A stretch of DNA of 64,000 nucleotides from CAYWMY01 sp046352935 (GCA_046352935.1 JAXMGR010000002.1:186001-250000), one strand, 5' to 3'. Counted from the first letter of the stretch, positions 26,874 through 35,973 are shown. Numbers and translations: made by a program. Notes: generated by a model not told the origin, from the letters alone.

Positions 26874-28928
26874 ATGCTCTGGACGAAGCGAGACCACAAC
26901 AAGACCGGACAGCCGTCCCGCTGGCAGGGACTGCCGCTCGGCATCCTTCTGGGCCTCGCGTTCCTGCTACTGACCGCCGGCCGTTCCTCCATCGACCTCT
27001 TCTCGACCGTGCGCTCGGATCGCGTGCTGGTCGCCCTGATCCACTCTGGAACCGCGAGCACAGTCGTCGTCGGCCAGATCGTCTTCCACGTTGCCGTGCT
27101 GCTGACGTTGCACGCGCTGCTCGGCCTGCTGGCCTTCGCAATGGCGCGACTGACCGAACGCGGCTGCGGGCCGATCGCGGGGCGTCGCGCCCTCGTGTCG
27201 GGATGGTTCTGCCTGATCGGCGCGTGGATCCTGCTCACCAACATCCAGCTGTACCCTTCCACGACGCACAGCTCGCCCGGGACCTGGTTGCGTGCCGACT
27301 GGCACGGCGTCAACACTGCGAACAGCCTGGGAGCCGCGATTCTCGCGCTCATCGGCAGCGTGCTGTGGCGACTTCGCGGCACCGTACGCAATCTTCAGTC
27401 CCTGCGTCGGGCCGCCGTCCCCGTCGGGGCCACGGCGCTCGCTGCGGTGCTGGCCACCTATGGATTCCACACGCCGGAAAGCCGGGCAGCGGCGAATCCG
27501 GCCCACCCCAATGTGATCCTGCTCGGAATCGATTCGCTGCGCGCGGATGTCGCGATCAACTCCGGCGGCTTCGTCGAGACGCCCAACATCAGCGCATTCC
27601 TGCAGGACGCGAAGATCCTGACCAACACGACGACTCCGCTCGCCCGGACGTTCCCCTCGTGGATGTCCATTCTCACGGGCCAGCACCCGGTCTCGACCAA
27701 TGCGCGGTTCAACCTGATGCCGCGCCGCGAAGTACACGACGGCAACACCATCGGCGACCTGCTGCGCGCGCGCGGCTACCGCACCATCTACGCGACCGAC
27801 GAAGTGCGGTTCGCGAACATCGACGCCAGCTACGGCTTCGACCAGACCGTCACACCACGCGTCGGCATCACGGATTTCCTGCTCGGCAACGCCAACGACC
27901 TGCCGCTGCCGAACCTGTTGTCGTCGCTGCCGATCTCCAGGTGGCTGTTCCCGAGCACCTACGCGAACCGCGCGGCCTGGGTGACCTACAAGCCCGCGAG
28001 CTTCCTGCACAGGCTCGATACCGAGATCCAGCCCGCCGGCCCGACGTTTCTCGCGATCCACCTGACCCTCGCCCACTGGCCCTATTACTACGGCGGCGTC
28101 GAAAAGCCGGTGTTCAGCCCGAGCTGGCGCGAGATGTACGGCCTCGCCGTGCCTGCGGTCGACCGGCAGTTCGCAGACGTGATGGCGATGCTCCGCCGCA
28201 AGGGACTGCTGGACAACGCCATCGTCGTGGTGCTGTCCGATCATGGCGAGGCGCTCGGCAAGCGCAGCGACTCGATCATGGGCCGCTTCGGAACCCCGGA
28301 CGAGATCGGCCACTCCATGTGGGGCCACGGCACGAGCGTGCTGAGCCCCAACCAGTTCCAGGTCCTGTTCGCGTTCCGGGGCTTCGGTGCGGCAGGCCTG
28401 CAGGGTCCGGCGCGAATTGATGCGCCGGCATCGCTCGAGGATCTCAAGCCCACCGTGATGGACCTCTTGGGCGCCAGGCCCGCGGAGATCGGGCCCGTCG
28501 ACGGCAGATCGCTGCGCGGGATCCTCGAAGGCGGAGCGCCCGGTCCCGAAGTCGTCGACCGGATCCGCTACACCGAGACCGACGTGAACACGCCGAAGCT
28601 GCTCGCCGGCCAGATCGACGAGAAGGGTCTGATCCGGGAGGCGGCGTCGTTCTACGAGATCGAGCCGTCCCGTGGCTGGGCGCAGCTGCGCCGCGACAAG
28701 CTGCGGATCATCCTCGACCGCAAGGAGCGGGCTGCGATGCAGGGCGATTTCTTGCTCGCGGCCATACCCAGCGAGACGAAGACCGGTCAATTCGAATACG
28801 TGTTCCTGGACCGCAGACTCCCCGTTCCGATGCGGTTCCGCACGCGGCCGGACGAAGCACGCCTGCCTGAAGCCGCGCATCTCTGGGATGCCCTGCACGC
28901 TCGCTTCCACGGCGAACTCGGCGGCTGA
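26874..28928 (+). CDS. Membrane sulfatase-superfamily enzyme directly downstream of pilA
   Basis: This is a 684-residue inner-membrane protein: about five helices in the first 205 residues, then a periplasmic sulfatase/alkaline-phosphatase domain. Visible active-site features are NVILLGIDSLRAD (D220), the likely nucleophile T259 in LARTFPSWMSILTG, SDHGE (D456, H457) and GHGTS (H485). Threonine at the nucleophile and absence of the C/S-x-P-x-R motif argue for a phospho-group transferase rather than a sulfatase. In Neisseria, enzymes of this superfamily (PptA, PptB) add phosphoethanolamine or phosphoglycerol to pilin. The start is taken at 26874; an earlier ATG at 26820 would read through the terminator hairpin. 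Its place between pilA and pilB suggests pilin as substrate, which is inference. Confidence 0.85.
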   Translation: MLWTKRDHNKTGQPSRWQGLPLGILLGLAFLLLTAGRSSIDLFSTVRSDRVLVALIHSGTASTVVVGQIVFHVAVLLTLHALLGLLAFAMARLTERGCGPIAGRRALVSGWFCLIGAWILLTNIQLYPSTTHSSPGTWLRADWHGVNTANSLGAAILALIGSVLWRLRGTVRNLQSLRRAAVPVGATALAAVLATYGFHTPESRAAANPAHPNVILLGIDSLRADVAINSGGFVETPNISAFLQDAKILTNTTTPLARTFPSWMSILTGQHPVSTNARFNLMPRREVHDGNTIGDLLRARGYRTIYATDEVRFANIDASYGFDQTVTPRVGITDFLLGNANDLPLPNLLSSLPISRWLFPSTYANRAAWVTYKPASFLHRLDTEIQPAGPTFLAIHLTLAHWPYYYGGVEKPVFSPSWREMYGLAVPAVDRQFADVMAMLRRKGLLDNAIVVVLSDHGEALGKRSDSIMGRFGTPDEIGHSMWGHGTSVLSPNQFQVLFAFRGFGAAGLQGPARIDAPASLEDLKPTVMDLLGARPAEIGPVDGRSLRGILEGGAPGPEVVDRIRYTETDVNTPKLLAGQIDEKGLIREAASFYEIEPSRGWAQLRRDKLRIILDRKERAAMQGDFLLAAIPSETKTGQFEYVFLDRRLPVPMRFRTRPDEARLPEAAHLWDALHARFHGELGG

Positions 28929-29092
28929 CCCTGCCACCTGCATGGGCCGTGCACCGGCCTGTGATGACTGTCATCCGCCGCCCCCGCGGCGTATGTGATC
29001 ATTGGCGCCCCATTTGACAATTGCCGTGCAGGGAGCCCCCGGTACACAATCCGGGCCCTGCGTCCCGCTCCAGCCCCGGGGTATCTGAACGA

Positions 29093-30835
29093 ATGAACCA
29101 GGAAGCCAGCATCGCCCTCGGAGCCGCCGCCAAGGCCGCTTTGGGTGGGCTGCCGCAGCGCCTGGTCCAGGACGGGTTGCTGGACGAGGCCGCGATGCTG
29201 GACGCGCTCGCGGCCTGCCGTGAGAAGCGGGTCCAGATCGTCAGCTATCTCGTCAGCCAGGGCATCGCCGACGCCCGCGAGATCGCCATCGCCGCCTCAC
29301 AGGAATTCGGCGTACCGATCCTCGACCTCGATTGCGTCGCGATCGACCTCGACACGGTCAAGCTGATCAGCGACAAGCTGCTCAACAAGCACCGGGTCCT
29401 GCCGCTCGTCAAGCGGGGAAAACGTCTCTACGTCGCTGTCGCCGACCCCACGAACCTCGGCGGCATCGACGAGATCAAGTTCCAGACCGGTCTCGCGATC
29501 GAAGCCGTCGTCGTCGAGGAAGACAAGCTGCAGAAGGCCGTGCAGAAGGCCATCGAGCAGGTCGACGTGGCGATGCCGTCGCTGGCCGAGGAAGACCTCG
29601 ACCTGGAGAACCTCGAGGTCTCCGCCGACGAGGACATGAACGCGGAGGCGGCGACACGGGACGACGTCGAGGACGCGCCGATCGTCCGTTTCGTCAACAA
29701 GATCATGCTGGATGCGATCCGCCGTGGCGCGTCCGACATCCACTTCGAGCCCTACGAGAAGTTCTACCGCGTGCGCCTGCGCCTCGACGGCGTGCTGCGC
29801 GAGGTGGCCCAGCCGCCGATCGCAGTCGCGAACAAGCTCTCCGCGCGTCTGAAGGTCATGTCGCGCATGGACATCGCCGAGCGGCGCGTGCCACAGGACG
29901 GGCGCATCAAGATGCGCCTGTCGAAGAACCGTTCGATCGACTTCCGCGTCAGCTCCTGCCCGACGCTGTTCGGCGAGAAGATCGTGCTGCGCATCCTCGA
30001 TGCCAGCACGGCGACCATGGGCATCGATGCGCTGGGCTACGAGGGTTTCCAGAAGGAGCTGTACCTCAAGGCGCTCGCCCGGCCCCAGGGCATGATCCTG
30101 GTGACCGGTCCGACGGGCAGCGGCAAGACCGTGTCCCTCTACACGGGTCTCGCGATCCTGAACGTCGAGGACACCAACATCTCGACGGCCGAGGACCCGG
30201 CGGAAATCGTCCTGCCCGGTGTCAACCAGGTGAATGTCAACCCGAAGGTCGGCCTGACCTTCGCGTCCGCGCTGCGCGCCTTCCTGCGCCAGGATCCCGA
30301 CGTCGTGATGGTCGGCGAGATCCGCGACCTCGAGACTGCCGAGATCGCGATCAAGGCCGCCCAGACCGGACACCTCGTGCTCTCGACCCTGCACACGAAT
30401 GATGCCCCGCAGACGCTGACGCGCCTCGTCGACATGGGCGTGAAGCCGTATGCGATCGCGACCTCGGTCAGCCTCATCATCGCCCAGCGTCTGGCTCGCC
30501 GGCTGTGCAGCAACTGCAAGCAGCCCGCCGACATTCCGCGGGAGGCCCTGCTCAAGGAAGGCTTCAAGGAAGCGGACCTCACGGGGGAGGTCAAAATCTT
30601 CCGTCCGGTCGGCTGCAGCCAGTGCACCGACGGCTACAAGGGCCGCGTGGGCATCTACGAAGTCCTGCCGGTGACCGAAGCCATCGCGCGTATCATCCTC
30701 TCCGGAGGCAGCGCACCGGACATCGCGGCCCAGGCCCGCAGCGAGGGCGTCTGGGACCTGAGGACGTCGGGGCTCCGGAAGGTTCGCGACGGCCTCACCA
30801 GCCTCGAAGAAGTGAACCAAGTAACAGTCGAATGA
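29093..30835 (+). CDS. pilB: Type IV pilus extension ATPase PilB
   Basis: PilB is the hexameric cytoplasmic motor that drives pilus extension. At 580 residues it has the N-terminal MshEN/GspE-N region (about 20-160), then the ATPase with Walker A GPTGSGKT at 339-346, the Asp box (TAEDPAE), Walker B VVMVGEIRD, the His box (LSTLHTND) and the zinc site CSNC...CSQC. This is the extension type, as PilT lacks the N-terminal region and the tetracysteine motif. ATG at 29093 is used; 24 upstream codons are open but not family-like. A 164-bp gap separates it from the sulfatase-like gene, and no clear promoter is seen in it. Confidence 0.97.
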   Translation: MNQEASIALGAAAKAALGGLPQRLVQDGLLDEAAMLDALAACREKRVQIVSYLVSQGIADAREIAIAASQEFGVPILDLDCVAIDLDTVKLISDKLLNKHRVLPLVKRGKRLYVAVADPTNLGGIDEIKFQTGLAIEAVVVEEDKLQKAVQKAIEQVDVAMPSLAEEDLDLENLEVSADEDMNAEAATRDDVEDAPIVRFVNKIMLDAIRRGASDIHFEPYEKFYRVRLRLDGVLREVAQPPIAVANKLSARLKVMSRMDIAERRVPQDGRIKMRLSKNRSIDFRVSSCPTLFGEKIVLRILDASTATMGIDALGYEGFQKELYLKALARPQGMILVTGPTGSGKTVSLYTGLAILNVEDTNISTAEDPAEIVLPGVNQVNVNPKVGLTFASALRAFLRQDPDVVMVGEIRDLETAEIAIKAAQTGHLVLSTLHTNDAPQTLTRLVDMGVKPYAIATSVSLIIAQRLARRLCSNCKQPADIPREALLKEGFKEADLTGEVKIFRPVGCSQCTDGYKGRVGIYEVLPVTEAIARIILSGGSAPDIAAQARSEGVWDLRTSGLRKVRDGLTSLEEVNQVTVE

Positions 30836-30888
30836 TCGGGCACGGCGCTAATGTCGCCGGCAGCCCATTGCGTTAGGAAGGGCGATCC

Positions 30889-32112
30889 ATGGCCCAGGCA
30901 GCCGCGGCACTCAAGAAAGACATCCCATGGACATGGGAAGGCACCGACCGCAAGGGCAATCGGGTCCGCGGCCGCTCGCTCGCGAGCAGCGAGAACGACG
31001 TGCGCACGGAGATGCGGCGCCAGGGCCTCGTGCCGGTCAAGATCCGCAAGCAGCGCCAGGCGCTGCGCTCGAACAAGAAGCCGAGTGCCGAGGACATCGC
31101 GGTGTTCAGCCGCCAGCTGGCCACGATGCTGGCCGCCGGCATACCGCTGGTCCAGTCGTTCGAGATCGTCGGCGTCGGGCACGAGAAGCCCTCGATGCAG
31201 AAGCTCATCCTCGACATCAAGTCCCAGGTCGAGAGCGGCAGTTCCCTGCACGAGGCGCTCGCGAAGCACCCCCTCTATTTCGACGACCTGTTCGTCAACC
31301 TCGTCGAGGCCGGCGAACAGGCCGGTGCGCTGGAGACGCTGCTCGACAAGATCGCGACCTACAAGGAAAAGACCGAGGCCCTGAAGAAGAAGATCAAGAA
31401 GGCGCTGTTCTATCCCGCAGCGGTGCTCGTGGTCGCGGTGGTCGTCACGCTGATCCTGCTGCTGTTCGTCATTCCGCAGTTCGAGGCGCTGTTCAAGGGT
31501 TTCGGCGCCGACCTGCCGGCGTTCACGCGTTTCGTGATCGAGCTGTCGCGCTTCGTGCAGGGCGCATGGTGGTGGATGGGGCTGATCGCGGGTGGCGCGA
31601 TCTTCACCTTCATCTACTTCAAGAAGCGCTCGCGACCGATGCGTCAGGCTCTCGACCGCATGTCGCTGAAGATCCCGGTCATCGGACCGATCCTGGTCAA
31701 GGCCGCGATCGCACGCTTCGCGAGGACGCTCTCGACGATGTTCTCGGCCGGCGTCCCGCTGGTCGAGGCCATGGAGTCGGTGGCGGGTGCGACCGGCAAC
31801 ATCGTCTACGAGGACGCCACGATGCGGATGCGCGACGAAGTCGCCACGGGCACACGTCTGCAGCGCGCCATGGAGAACACCGGGCTGTTCCCGAACATGG
31901 TCATCCAGATGATCGCGGTGGGCGAGGAATCGGGCTCGCTCGATTCGATGTCGGGCAAGGTCGCGGATTTCTACGAGCTGGAGGTCGATTCGGCCGTGGA
32001 CGGCCTCGCGAGCCTGCTCGAGCCGCTCATCATGGCCATCCTGGGCGTGCTCGTCGGCGGCCTCGTCATCGCGATGTACCTCCCCATCTTCAAGCTGGGC
32101 GCCGTCGTCTGA
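30889..32112 (+). CDS. pilC: Type IV pilus inner-membrane platform protein PilC
   Basis: PilC is the membrane platform on which PilB and PilT act. It has 407 residues and the family repeat of two GspF domains (about 75-200 and 275-400), each with FSRQLATMLAAGIPL or FARTLSTMFSAGVPL. Three membrane helices are seen, near 175-200, 225-243 and 375-400. It follows pilB by 53 bp. A strong terminator comes 24 bp after its stop. Length and both domains are normal. Confidence 0.97.
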   Translation: MAQAAAALKKDIPWTWEGTDRKGNRVRGRSLASSENDVRTEMRRQGLVPVKIRKQRQALRSNKKPSAEDIAVFSRQLATMLAAGIPLVQSFEIVGVGHEKPSMQKLILDIKSQVESGSSLHEALAKHPLYFDDLFVNLVEAGEQAGALETLLDKIATYKEKTEALKKKIKKALFYPAAVLVVAVVVTLILLLFVIPQFEALFKGFGADLPAFTRFVIELSRFVQGAWWWMGLIAGGAIFTFIYFKKRSRPMRQALDRMSLKIPVIGPILVKAAIARFARTLSTMFSAGVPLVEAMESVAGATGNIVYEDATMRMRDEVATGTRLQRAMENTGLFPNMVIQMIAVGEESGSLDSMSGKVADFYELEVDSAVDGLASLLEPLIMAILGVLVGGLVIAMYLPIFKLGAVV

Positions 32113-32135
32113 CGGCCGCCTGCGTTGCGAACCGG

Positions 32136-32163
32136 ACGCCGCGCACCGTCGCGGCGTTTTTTT
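32136..32163 (+). terminator. Strong Rho-independent terminator after pilC
   Basis: An 8-bp stem (ACGCCGCG/CGCGGCGT) with a 6-nt loop is followed by seven Ts. It ends 11 bp before the pilD start codon, so pilD must depend on read-through or on a promoter inside pilC. Confidence 0.9.
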
Positions 32164-32174
32164 GAGGTCGGCAC

Positions 32175-33065
32175 GTGGATTACGTTGAATTACTCAGGGA
32201 TTCACCTGCGCTCTGGTCGGTTGTCGCGGGACTGGCGGGCCTGCTGGTCGGCAGCTTCCTGAACGTCGTCATCCTGCGTCTTCCCGTGATGCTGGAGCGC
32301 CAGTGGCGGGCCGAGTTCACGGAGGTGTCCGGCACGCAGTCCACCGTCATCGCCGAGACGTTCAATCTCGTCACCCCGCGCTCGCGCTGTCCGGCCTGCG
32401 GATCCCGGATCCAGGCCCATCACAACGTCCCTGTGCTGAGCTGGTTGCTGCTGCGCGGCCGGTGCGCGAACTGCCGCGCACGAATCTCCATCCGCTATCC
32501 CGTCATCGAACTCATGAGCGGGCTGCTGTCTGCCGTCGTCGCCTGGCATTTCGGCTTCGGATTCGTGTCCGTCGCCGGGCTCGTCCTGACCTGGTTCCTG
32601 CTGGCGATGACGTTCATCGACGTCGACCACCAGTTGCTGCCGGACTCCCTGACGCTGCCGCTCCTCTGGCTCGGCCTGCTACTCTCCCTCGCGCACGGAC
32701 CTGATGCCGGGCCGCTGCCGGTGTCACCGCAGGACGCGATCATCGGTGCTGCGGCGGGTTACCTCTTCCTCTGGCTCGTGTTCCACGCGTTCCGGCTGCT
32801 GACCGGCAAGGAAGGCATGGGCTACGGCGACTTCAAGCTGTTCGGCGCGCTCGGCGCCTGGCTCGGCTGGCAGATGCTCCCCCTGATCCTGCTGCTGTCG
32901 GCGGGGGTCGGAGCGATCATCGGCGTCGCCCTCATCCTGATCCGGCGGCAGGGACGGGACGTTCCGATCCCGTTCGGCCCCTACCTGGCGGGCGCGGGCT
33001 GGATCGCGCTGCTGTGGGGCAACGATCTGGTCGAGGGCTATCTGAGTGTCAGCGGACTGCGCTGA
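32175..33065 (+). CDS. pilD: Prepilin peptidase and N-methyltransferase PilD
   Basis: PilD cuts prepilin leaders and methylates the new N terminus. Its substrates here should include PilA and the GspG-like protein at 3644-4147. It has 296 residues and about eight membrane helices. The cytoplasmic domain has the four-cysteine motif (CPACGSRIQAHH ... CANC), and the catalytic aspartates lie in FIDVDHQLLPD and GYGDFKLFGALGAW. The probable start is GTG at 32175. It overlaps coaE by 20 bp, as in many Gammaproteobacteria. Confidence 0.96.
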   Translation: MDYVELLRDSPALWSVVAGLAGLLVGSFLNVVILRLPVMLERQWRAEFTEVSGTQSTVIAETFNLVTPRSRCPACGSRIQAHHNVPVLSWLLLRGRCANCRARISIRYPVIELMSGLLSAVVAWHFGFGFVSVAGLVLTWFLLAMTFIDVDHQLLPDSLTLPLLWLGLLLSLAHGPDAGPLPVSPQDAIIGAAAGYLFLWLVFHAFRLLTGKEGMGYGDFKLFGALGAWLGWQMLPLILLLSAGVGAIIGVALILIRRQGRDVPIPFGPYLAGAGWIALLWGNDLVEGYLSVSGLR

Positions 33066-33684
33066 AACGCCACGCCGCAGGGCCTTCACGGTCGGACTCA
33101 CGGGCGGTATCGCCAGCGGGAAGACGACTGTCGCCAACCTGTTCGCTGCGCGCGGCGCCGTCGTCATCGACACGGACCAGATCGCGCGGGACGTCGTCGA
33201 GCCCGGCCAGCCGGCCCTGGACCGGATCGCGACCGCATTCGGTCCGGGCGTCCTGGACGTTTCCGGCCGGCTCGACCGGCGCGGCCTGCGGCAGATCGTT
33301 TTCGCCGACCCGGCAAAGAGGCGTCTGCTCGAGGAGATCCTGCACCCCGCCATACGCGCCGAACTCGCCGCCCGGGCCCTGGCTGCGGACGGTCCATACC
33401 AGATCCACGTCGTTCCCCTGCTGGTGGAGAGCAGCCGCCGGGAGGGCTTCGACCGGATCCTCGTCGTCGACTGCCCGCCCGACCGGCAACTCGCGAGGCT
33501 GCTGCAGCGGGACGCCGAAACAGTCGAGCAGGCCGAGTCCATCATCGCCGCGCAGGTCGACCGTGAGCGACGACTCCAGGCGGCCGACGACGTGATCCGG
33601 AACGACGGCACTCCCGAGGACCTGTCGCGTCGGGTCGACGAGATCCATCAGCTCTATCTGTCGCTGGCAAGCCGGAATCGCTGA
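33046..33684 (+). CDS. coaE: Dephospho-CoA kinase
   Basis: CoaE phosphorylates dephospho-CoA in the last step of coenzyme A synthesis. It has 212 residues with P-loop GLTGGIASGKTTV (17-29) and the conserved DTDQIARDVVEPG, FADPAKRRLLEEILHP and VVPLLVES stretches. The start is a GTG inside the end of pilD, giving a 20-bp overlap. The pilD-coaE-zapD-yacG order is conserved, and it is complete and in order here. Confidence 0.95.
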   Translation: MSADCAETPRRRAFTVGLTGGIASGKTTVANLFAARGAVVIDTDQIARDVVEPGQPALDRIATAFGPGVLDVSGRLDRRGLRQIVFADPAKRRLLEEILHPAIRAELAARALAADGPYQIHVVPLLVESSRREGFDRILVVDCPPDRQLARLLQRDAETVEQAESIIAAQVDRERRLQAADDVIRNDGTPEDLSRRVDEIHQLYLSLASRNR

Positions 33685-33738
33685 TTTGCGACTCGATCGC
33701 CGTTTACGGCACGCGACCCCTGCCGCAGAATAAATAGG

Positions 33739-34536
33739 ATGTCGCACCCCGCCACCCTGCCGGACGCCGCCCCCTCATCGGTCGTCTACGAACAGCCGCT
33801 GACCGAGCGGCTGCGGGCGTTTCTCCGGCTGGAATTCCTGTGGCAGCAGGCCGAGTACCACAGGTCCACACCCACGGCCCTGTCGAGCCGGGCGGCTGTC
33901 GCGAGCCTGCTCGAAATCCTGGCGATCACGGCACGCGGTGATGCACGCGGTGACGTGCTCAAGGAACTCGAACGGCAGATGGCGCTGCTGCGGGACTACC
34001 AGAACCGTCAGGGGGTCGATGCCGGTCGCCTTCGTTCCATCCTCACGGATCTCGTGCGCCGCAGGGACGAGTTGAACGGCGCGGGCAGCAACTTCATGCA
34101 GCCGCTGCGCGATTCGGAGTTTCTCGCGGCCATCAAGCATCGAAGTGCGATCCCCGGGGGCACCTGCGAGTTCGATCTGCCGGACTATTTCCACTGGCTC
34201 AACCGGCCCGCCGAGCGGCGCGTCGACGACCTGAAGGGCTGGCTCGGTACGATCCGCCCGCTGTGCGAGGCGGTCTCCGAACTGCTGTGGATCACGCGGG
34301 AGAACGCGCGACCCCGCCGTGAAACCGCAACCGGGGGCGTCTACCAGCTCAGCTTCGACCGCGATGCGCCCGTGCAGCTGCTGCGGATCACCCTTCCCGG
34401 CGATTCAACGCTTTATCCGGTGGTCAGCGGCAGCCAGCATCGCTGCACGATCCGGTTCCTGAGCTGGACCGGTGTCGCCACGCGCCCGGTGCAGGGACCC
34501 GACGACGTCCCGTTCGTACTGACCTGCTGCGGCTAG
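33739..34536 (+). CDS. zapD: Cell division protein ZapD (FtsZ bundling factor)
   Basis: ZapD binds the C-terminal peptide of FtsZ and bundles protofilaments at the division ring. The 265-residue protein starts with the characteristic VVYEQPLTERLRAFLRLEFL, has the middle CEFDLPDYFHWL motif and ends with the beta domain (YPVVSGSQHRCTIRFL). Length is slightly above the E. coli protein (247). It sits between coaE and yacG. FtsZ, encoded at 42845-44035, has the C-terminal peptide DIPAFLRRQAD that ZapD-type partners recognise. Confidence 0.94.
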   Translation: MSHPATLPDAAPSSVVYEQPLTERLRAFLRLEFLWQQAEYHRSTPTALSSRAAVASLLEILAITARGDARGDVLKELERQMALLRDYQNRQGVDAGRLRSILTDLVRRRDELNGAGSNFMQPLRDSEFLAAIKHRSAIPGGTCEFDLPDYFHWLNRPAERRVDDLKGWLGTIRPLCEAVSELLWITRENARPRRETATGGVYQLSFDRDAPVQLLRITLPGDSTLYPVVSGSQHRCTIRFLSWTGVATRPVQGPDDVPFVLTCCG

Positions 34537-34546
34537 GCGTTTTTCG

Positions 34547-34747
34547 GTGCCCGCCATTGTCCGCTGCCCGACCTGCGGCAGACCTCACGAGTGGTCGACG
34601 GACAACCCGTGGCGGCCGTTCTGCAGCGATCGTTGCCGACTGATCGACCTCGGCGCCTGGCTCGAGGAAAAGCGAGGGATCCCGTCGGAGCCAGCCGCGG
34701 AATCCGAAGCCGAACCTCAGCCGTTCGTCCCCCACCCGCAACACTGA
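34547..34747 (+). CDS. yacG: Zinc-binding DNA gyrase inhibitor YacG
   Basis: YacG is a small protein that in E. coli binds GyrB and blocks DNA binding by gyrase. It has 66 residues and a four-cysteine zinc site, CPTCG near residue 7 and CSDRCRLIDLGAW near 26-38, with WRPF between them. The C terminus is acidic and proline-rich. The start is GTG, 10 bp after the zapD stop. Family and context agree. Confidence 0.93.
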   Translation: MPAIVRCPTCGRPHEWSTDNPWRPFCSDRCRLIDLGAWLEEKRGIPSEPAAESEAEPQPFVPHPQH

Positions 34748-34822
34748 GAACCGGCGGGCAAAGCCGGGATTGCGCTGCGCCAGCGGTCGCGTCAGGGATC
34801 AGCGATGCGCGGTCCGCTCGGT

Positions 34823-35485
34823 TCACCCAGGCAGGGTCTCGAGCGCGTAGCTCACTTCGGTCAGCGACTGCACACCGGCTTCGATGAATCGCGGGTTGTC
34901 GGCCGGGATCACCGTACGCTCCAGCACGCGCACCGAGGCCGTGCTGCCAAAGCCCGCAAGGATCTCCGACTCGCGCACGCAGAACGGAGGACCGGAAAGC
35001 AGCGACTGGTCGTACTCGAACGAGATCAGGAGCCCCCGGCATCCGGCCCCACCGAGCCGGCGGAGATGTCCGTAGTACCGAGCCCGCATATCGGGCGGAA
35101 GTGCAACCAGTGCAGCACGATCGTAGACCGCAGCGACCGGCCCCAGGTCCCGTTCTGTCAGCGCGAAGAGATCCCCGACCCAGTACTCGTAGCCACCTCC
35201 CGACCAGCGTTCCAGCGCGCCGATCGAGGCGACATGCGGCGCGACACCGCGCTCCTCGAAGAACGCGCGCGCCGCGAGAGTCGAGAGATCGATACCGACC
35301 ACCGCATGTCCCCGCTCGCGCAGCCAGACCATGTCGAGGGACTTGCCGCAGAGGGGCACGAACACGCGGGCCCCGGGCGCGATCCCGAGATCCGGCCAGA
35401 AGGCGGGCAGTGCGCGATGCACTGCCGACTGGTGCCATCCGATCTGTCCCTCTTCCCAGCGACCCAGCCAGAATTCACGCTGCAC
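34823..35485 (-). CDS. tpm: Thiopurine S-methyltransferase family protein
   Basis: This is a 220-residue SAM-dependent methyltransferase of the TPMT family. Bacterial members methylate thiopurines and are linked to tellurite and selenium tolerance. It begins VQREFWLGRWEEGQIGWHQ, the usual TPMT N terminus. The SAM site is VFVPLCGKSLDMVWL, followed by VVGIDLS and VAAVYDRAALVALPP. The start is taken as GTG at 35485, preceded by GGAGGAG; an ATG 17 codons upstream is open but has no good ribosome site and is not family-like. It is divergent from mutT. Confidence 0.92.
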   Translation of the reverse strand: MQREFWLGRWEEGQIGWHQSAVHRALPAFWPDLGIAPGARVFVPLCGKSLDMVWLRERGHAVVGIDLSTLAARAFFEERGVAPHVASIGALERWSGGGYEYWVGDLFALTERDLGPVAAVYDRAALVALPPDMRARYYGHLRRLGGAGCRGLLISFEYDQSLLSGPPFCVRESEILAGFGSTASVRVLERTVIPADNPRFIEAGVQSLTEVSYALETLPG

Positions 35486-35528
35486 GTACGCTCCTCCATT
35501 GTCCGTCCGATGCGAAGATGCCCGACCG

Positions 35529-35930
35529 ATGGACACACTGAAACCCGTTCACGTGATGGTCGGCGTGCTGCGCGACGCCGACGGCCGCGTGCTGATCGCC
35601 GAGCGGCCACCGGGAAAGCACATGGCGGGCCATTGGGAATTTCCCGGCGGGAAGCTGGGGCCGGGCGAGGCGCCCTGGGCCGGACTCGTACGTGAGCTCG
35701 CCGAGGAACTCGGCATCGAGGCCCTGGACGGGCGCCCGTTCCTGCAGGTGAGTCATCGCTATCCCGACCGCATCGTCCTGCTCGATACCTGGCTGGTCAG
35801 TCGATTCCACGGCACGCCGCGCGGCCTCGATGGCCAGCGGCTCGCCTGGACCGCCCCCGGGGAGCTGATGCTGCGGGGGCTGCTGGAAGCGGACCGGCCG
35901 ATCGTCGAAGCACTGCTTCAGCGCGGCTGA
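35529..35930 (+). CDS. mutT: 8-oxo-dGTP diphosphatase MutT
   Basis: MutT removes oxidised dGTP from the nucleotide pool. It has 133 residues and the Nudix box GGKLGPGEAPWAGLVRELAE followed by ELGI. The metal-binding glutamates are in place. ATG at 35529 matches the family N terminus (VHVMVGVLRDADGRVLIAERP). The position after secA and the dcw cluster, here convergent with secA, is conserved. No thiamine phosphate synthase domain is attached at the C terminus, as occurs in some relatives. Confidence 0.94.
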   Translation: MDTLKPVHVMVGVLRDADGRVLIAERPPGKHMAGHWEFPGGKLGPGEAPWAGLVRELAEELGIEALDGRPFLQVSHRYPDRIVLLDTWLVSRFHGTPRGLDGQRLAWTAPGELMLRGLLEADRPIVEALLQRG

Positions 35931-35973
35931 ACAGGCACCGGCGCAGGAACGATTCGCCGCGCGACACAGCGCC

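Noticed and set aside
29014..29048. TTGACA followed by TACACA before pilB, looking like a sigma-70 promoter.
   Set aside because: The spacer is 23 nt, too long, and nothing better lies 16-18 bp downstream of TTGACA.
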